A DNA stretch of 64,000 nt, from positions 27,849 through 91,848 of the forward strand of contig JBGSYC010000147.1 in assembly GCA_041751095.1 (NCBI GenBank), in the 5' to 3' direction. Every line of letters begins with the position of its first letter. Within the stretch, counting starts at the first letter, position 1. This DNA is from JADCRZ01 sp041751095 (GTDB lineage: Bacteria > Bacteroidota > Bacteroidia > Chitinophagales > Chitinophagaceae). Under the pieces are notes generated by a model that saw only the letters and a program-made list of their open reading frames with translations, was not told the DNA's origin and searched no databases. Position numbers and translations under genes: made by a program. Of the stretch, positions 60,826-64,000 are shown piece after piece.

Positions 60826-61860
60826 ATGATACAATGGCCGCTGCTTAGGAAGTATAAGCTACACCATATACTGGCGTGGAGCATTTTCTTTAGCAGCTGG
60901 TATCTGCTGAGGGCAGGCGATTTCCCAACTACTCAAGTAGCTTTAAAGATCACTTTTGTCAAAGTAAGCGTGATGGCGGCATTGGTTTACCTGACCAACT
61001 ACGTATTGATACCAAACCTCCTTTACAAAAAAAAATACGGGCAGTTTGGGGTGTTGTTTGTCATTAATGTCTTCCTTTTCGGCATTTTTAAGATATACCT
61101 GGTCATGCAGTTGTTACAGCCGTATTTCACGTTTCCGTTGGAAGTGTTTTCGGATTACAAAGAAAGATTTTATGACAATATCATTCCATTGTTCTTACTG
61201 GTGAGCTCCGCTGCTGCCGCGAAAGTAGCGATGGACTATAATGTTTCTCAAAAAAGAATCGCTGAAATATCAAAAGAAAAGGCGGAAGCCGAACTCCGGT
61301 TCCTTAAGTCGCAGGTTAACCCGCATTTTGTTTTTAACACGCTCAATGCGATATATTTCCAGATCGACAAATCGAATCAGGCAGCACGGGAAACACTATT
61401 GCAGTTTTCCGGCTTGCTCAGGTACCAGTTATACGAGTGTAACGCTGAAACAATCTCCATTGAAAAAGAAATGGCTTACCTGAAAGATTACATACACCTG
61501 CAGCAGAAAAGAAAGGATGAAAATTACCATGTTGAATTCCGGTGCACTCCAGCGGTGAAAAATTTTCAGATTGTTCCGCTTTTACTGGTACCTTTTGTTG
61601 AGAACGCTTTTAAACACATTTCGCATTTTTCCGACAGGCCCAATACGATCCTGATCAAAGCAGACAAACGGGGCAGTCATTTTACTTTCACCGTGGTTAA
61701 TTCGAGTGAAAACGGCCATGCACCCACGGAGATCGTTACCGGGGGTATCGGTTTAAAAAATGTAAAGCGGAGACTCGACCTGTTATATGACGGTAAACAT
61801 GCGCTGACCATAGAAGAACATCCGGAAGTTTTTAGTATCGATCTTTCTTTAACCGTATAA
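60826..61860 (+). CDS. LytS/YehU-type sensor histidine kinase
   Basis: 344 residues. Four membrane helices fill the first 145 residues (LHHILAWSIFFSSWYLLRAG, VKVSVMAALVYLTNYVLIP, FGVLFVINVFLFGIFKIYLV, IIPLFLLVSSAAAAKVAM). A coiled coil RIAEISKEKAEAELRFLKSQ leads to QVNPHFVFNTLNAIYFQ, the His_kinase domain with the phospho-His. The ATPase has IVPLLLVPFVENAFKHI and GGIGLKNVKRRLDLLY. It forms a pair with the LytTR regulator that starts 16 bases downstream. It shows no obvious ligand-binding domain, so the signal may be sensed in the membrane. Confidence 0.94.
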   Translation: MIQWPLLRKYKLHHILAWSIFFSSWYLLRAGDFPTTQVALKITFVKVSVMAALVYLTNYVLIPNLLYKKKYGQFGVLFVINVFLFGIFKIYLVMQLLQPYFTFPLEVFSDYKERFYDNIIPLFLLVSSAAAAKVAMDYNVSQKRIAEISKEKAEAELRFLKSQVNPHFVFNTLNAIYFQIDKSNQAARETLLQFSGLLRYQLYECNAETISIEKEMAYLKDYIHLQQKRKDENYHVEFRCTPAVKNFQIVPLLLVPFVENAFKHISHFSDRPNTILIKADKRGSHFTFTVVNSSENGHAPTEIVTGGIGLKNVKRRLDLLYDGKHALTIEEHPEVFSIDLSLTV

Positions 61861-61876
61861 ATAAGCTTCATGTAAG

Positions 61877-62599
61877 ATGATCATTAACTGCATTATTATA
61901 GATGATGAGCCGCTGGCCCGGCAGGGATTGAAAGAGTACATTCGTGATACGGAGTTCCTTTACCTGGCGGGTGAATTTGAATACCCACTGAAAGCAATGA
62001 GCATTCTGGGTGGGCAGGGAACCGATCTTGTGTTCCTCGATATTGAGATGCCTAAGCTTAATGGCCTGGAATTTACGAGGTCTCTGCAACATCCACCACT
62101 GGTGATATTTACAACGGCCTATCCTCAGTACGCTGTTGACGGTTTTGATGTAAATGCGGTTGACTATCTTGTAAAGCCGTTTTCTTTTAACCGTTTTCTC
62201 AAAGCTGCGATGAAAGCGAAAACCTTACTTGAAGGTAAATTAAAAATACCCGGCGTTTCTTCTCCCCCCGTTCAGGATTATTTTTTTATAAAAGCCGATG
62301 GCAAGCTTCTTAAAATAACATTCAATGACATCATATTTGTGGAAGCACTTCAAAACTATGTTGCCATATATACGGCGGCAAAAAAAATAATTACCTACCT
62401 CACGCTAAAGAACGTAGAAGAGCAGTTGCCTGCCGGACAGTTTCTGAAAATCCATAAATCCTATATTGTCGCTGTTCAAAAAGTTGAGTGCATAGAAGGC
62501 AATGAAATTAAGATCGGCTCTCATACCCTTCCGGTGAGCCGTACACTCCGGGAAGAAGTGGTGCAAAAAATACTGCAAAACAAACTGCTGAAAAGGTAA
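61877..62599 (+). CDS. LytTR-family response regulator
   Basis: 240 residues. Receiver at 1-120 (CIIIDDEPLARQGLKEYIRD, LVFLDIEMPKLNGLEFTRSL with the phospho-Asp, FTTAYPQYAVDGF, DYLVKPFSFNRFLKAA). Then a LytTR DNA-binding domain at about 140-235 (YFFIKADGKLLKITFNDIIF, VEALQNYVAIYTAAKKIITY, FLKIHKSYIVAVQKVECI, LPVSRTLREEVVQKI). It binds short direct-repeat sites; one candidate is the GTATTACAG/GCATTACAG pair at 60765-60782. Targets are unknown. Confidence 0.95.
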   Translation: MIINCIIIDDEPLARQGLKEYIRDTEFLYLAGEFEYPLKAMSILGGQGTDLVFLDIEMPKLNGLEFTRSLQHPPLVIFTTAYPQYAVDGFDVNAVDYLVKPFSFNRFLKAAMKAKTLLEGKLKIPGVSSPPVQDYFFIKADGKLLKITFNDIIFVEALQNYVAIYTAAKKIITYLTLKNVEEQLPAGQFLKIHKSYIVAVQKVECIEGNEIKIGSHTLPVSRTLREEVVQKILQNKLLKR

Positions 62600-62601
62600 T
62601 G

Positions 62602-62629
62602 TTTTGAAGTTCCTGTTTTGAAATTCCTG
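62602..62629. repeat. Short tandem repeat after the LytTR gene
   Basis: TTTTGAAGTTCCTG followed directly by TTTTGAAATTCCTG, two 14-base units differing at one base. Nothing shows a function for it. Confidence 0.7.
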
Positions 62630-62709
62630 ATCGCCTGAAATCATCCCCGGAACGCAGGAAGAACCTGCGAAGAGAACCTTGCATATCGTTCAGGATACCT
62701 GCCACCCGC

Positions 62710-62741
62710 TTTGGCAACGTGCTTCACATGCTTTAATTTTG
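62710..62741 (+). promoter_or_regulatory. Promoter of glnS
   Basis: TTTG at 62710-62713, a 20-base spacer and TAATTTTG at 62734-62741. This is the most complete Bacteroidota -33/-7 promoter in the window, 47 bases before the glnS ATG. Confidence 0.7.
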
Positions 62742-62788
62742 CGGTGCTGTGCATTGGGGCAGTCCCTTGCGCCCTGTAATAAACATTT

Positions 62789-64000
62789 ATGAACGAGCTT
62801 AACAAAGTGGAAGAGAAAAGCCTCAATTTTATTGAAGAGATCATTGAAGCAGACATCAGTGCCGGTAAAAATGACGGGCGGGTTGTCACCCGCTTTCCTC
62901 CCGAGCCGAATGGATATCTTCATATCGGTCATGCGAAAAGCATTTGCCTGAATTTTGGGCTTACAAAAAAGTATGGTGGCAAAACTAATCTTCGTTTTGA
63001 TGATACCAACCCGGTAACCGAAGAAACTGAGTATGTCGACAGCATTAAAGAAGACATCAGGTGGCTCGGTTTTGAATGGAGCAATGAATTTTATGCAAGC
63101 GATTACTTTGAGCAATTGTATAGGTTTGCATTGATCCTGATTAACAAAGGGCTGGCGTATGTGGATGACAGTTCCCCCGAAGAGATCGCAGCCATGAAGG
63201 GAACTCCTACCGGGCCAGGCAGCAATAGCCCCTACCGTGACCGCAGCCCTGAAGAGAACCTGCAGCTTTTTACAGGCATGCGGGCGGGAAAGTACCGGGA
63301 TGGAGAGAAAGTGTTGAGGGCCAAAGTAGATATGAGTTCACCCAACATGCAAATGCGTGACCCGTTGATGTACCGCATCAAGCATGCACATCATCACCGC
63401 ACCGGTGATGCATGGTGTATTTACCCCATGTATGATTTTGCCCATGGCCAGAGTGACAGCATCGAAAATGTCACGCATTCCATTTGTACACTGGAATTTG
63501 TTCCTCACCGGCCCTTATACGACTGGTTTATTGAAAAACTCGAAATATTTCCATCAAAGCAGTATGAGATGGCGCGGCTTAATCTCAGTTATACGATCGT
63601 GAGTAAGCGCAGGTTGCTGCAGCTGGTTAACGAAAAGTTTGTCATGGGATGGGATGACCCGCGAATGCCTACGATCAGCGGGTTCAGAAGAAGAGGGTAC
63701 ACTCCGGAAAGCATAAGGACTTTTGCGGAAAAGGTAGGCGTTGCCAAAAGGGATAATCTTATCGACGTAGCCTTGCTTGAATTTTGTATACGTGAACACC
63801 TCAACAGGATCGCATTGCGCAGGATGGTGGTATTTGATCCATTGAAGGTTGTGATTACCAATTATCCCGACCAGACTGAAATCCTGAAAGGCGAGGACAA
63901 CCCTGAAGATGAACATACAACCTACAGGGATCTGCCATTCAGCCGTGAGTTATATATCGAACGGGAAGACTTTATGGAACATCCGCCTAAAAAGTTTTTC
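62789..64000 (+). CDS. glnS: Glutamine-tRNA ligase, N-terminal part
   Basis: The first 404 codons are present; the gene runs off the right edge. Class I synthetase motifs: RFPPEPNGYLHIGHAKSICL (HIGH), NLRFDDTNPVTEETEY, LQLFTGMRAGKYRDGEKVLR, IYPMYDFAHGQSDSIENVTH, HSICTLEFVPHRPLYDWF and VSKRRLLQLV (KMSKS-like). The overall wording is GlnRS rather than GluRS (RFPPEPNGYLHIGHAK, DDTNP, THSICTLEF). It charges tRNA-Gln with glutamine in the cytoplasm. Confidence 0.97.
   Translation, partial: MNELNKVEEKSLNFIEEIIEADISAGKNDGRVVTRFPPEPNGYLHIGHAKSICLNFGLTKKYGGKTNLRFDDTNPVTEETEYVDSIKEDIRWLGFEWSNEFYASDYFEQLYRFALILINKGLAYVDDSSPEEIAAMKGTPTGPGSNSPYRDRSPEENLQLFTGMRAGKYRDGEKVLRAKVDMSSPNMQMRDPLMYRIKHAHHHRTGDAWCIYPMYDFAHGQSDSIENVTHSICTLEFVPHRPLYDWFIEKLEIFPSKQYEMARLNLSYTIVSKRRLLQLVNEKFVMGWDDPRMPTISGFRRRGYTPESIRTFAEKVGVAKRDNLIDVALLEFCIREHLNRIALRRMVVFDPLKVVITNYPDQTEILKGEDNPEDEHTTYRDLPFSRELYIEREDFMEHPPKKFF

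Noticed and set aside
1..64000. CRISPR array, tRNA, rRNA, prophage or intact insertion sequence
   Set aside because: Looked for repeated spacers, cloverleaf-like stems, phage structural genes and transposases; none could be supported by eye.

Overview
The window looks like chromosomal DNA from a Bacteroidota bacterium, most likely of the Chitinophagaceae. The signs are TAnnTTTG-type -7 promoter boxes, a type IX secretion C-terminal sorting domain, bacillithiol genes (bshB1 and a YtxJ-type bacilliredoxin), many outer-membrane beta-barrels, DUF5777/DUF6766/DUF6526 proteins and a plugless TonB-receptor-like barrel beside a giant TPR protein. I see no rRNA, tRNA, CRISPR array, phage or intact insertion sequence, so most of it reads as ordinary chromosome with some decayed genes.

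1-3.8 kb: sugar oxidation set (Gfo/Idh/MocA oxidoreductase end, hydroxypyruvate-isomerase-like TIM barrel, GMC oxidoreductase, gluconate 2-dehydrogenase subunit 3). 3.8-6.9 kb: Lys/Ala-rich histone H1-like protein and a stand-alone elongation factor G. 7.0-11.7 kb: an ECF sigma factor overlapping a gene for a one-TM protein with a beta-barrel-like C-terminus (probable anti-sigma), then a four-gene envelope operon (c-type cytochrome lipoprotein, OB-fold protein, YceI lipocalin, DUF5777 barrel). 11.8-16.9 kb: LuxR-type remnant, DUF4126 protein, the NHEJ pair ku-ligD and a small porin-like barrel.

17.0-27.9 kb: signalling block. rpoN, an NtrC-type regulator with a degenerate sigma-54 contact loop, a three-PAS kinase and a REC-PAS kinase form one leftward operon. 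A CHASE3 kinase diverges from it, followed by a DUF1328 gene with a sigma-54-like promoter, an acidic protein, a single-domain response regulator and an FAD/Rieske oxidoreductase. 27.9-31.0 kb holds worn sequence: a DUF6766 gene lacking its N-terminus, an intact GH43 lipoprotein, a GH43 pseudogene, YtxJ and a 40-residue lipoprotein.

31.2-42.1 kb: mainly housekeeping genes (mpl, a DnaQ-like exonuclease, a DPM1-like glycosyltransferase, an EamA transporter, a 2-oxoacid dehydrogenase E2, cinA, dacB, DUF6526, DoxX). 42.4-49.1 kb: envelope cluster (TPR protein, plugless barrel, HU-CCDC81 membrane protein, methyltransferase). 49.1-52.4 kb: glutaminyl cyclase, secreted M43 protease, beta-barrel. 52.7-58.5 kb: lpdA, bshB1, fatty acid desaturase, acyl-CoA dehydrogenase, YggS protein. 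58.5-64.0 kb: NHL-like secreted protein, an intradiol-dioxygenase/thioredoxin fusion lipoprotein, a LytS/LytR-type two-component pair, and glnS running off the right end.

The strongest leads for something not yet described are the rpoN operon with its unusual activator, the ECF/barrel anti-sigma pair beside the cytochrome-OB-YceI-DUF5777 operon, and the dioxygenase-thioredoxin fusion. Functions come from recognised motifs and family memory; no database search was run.
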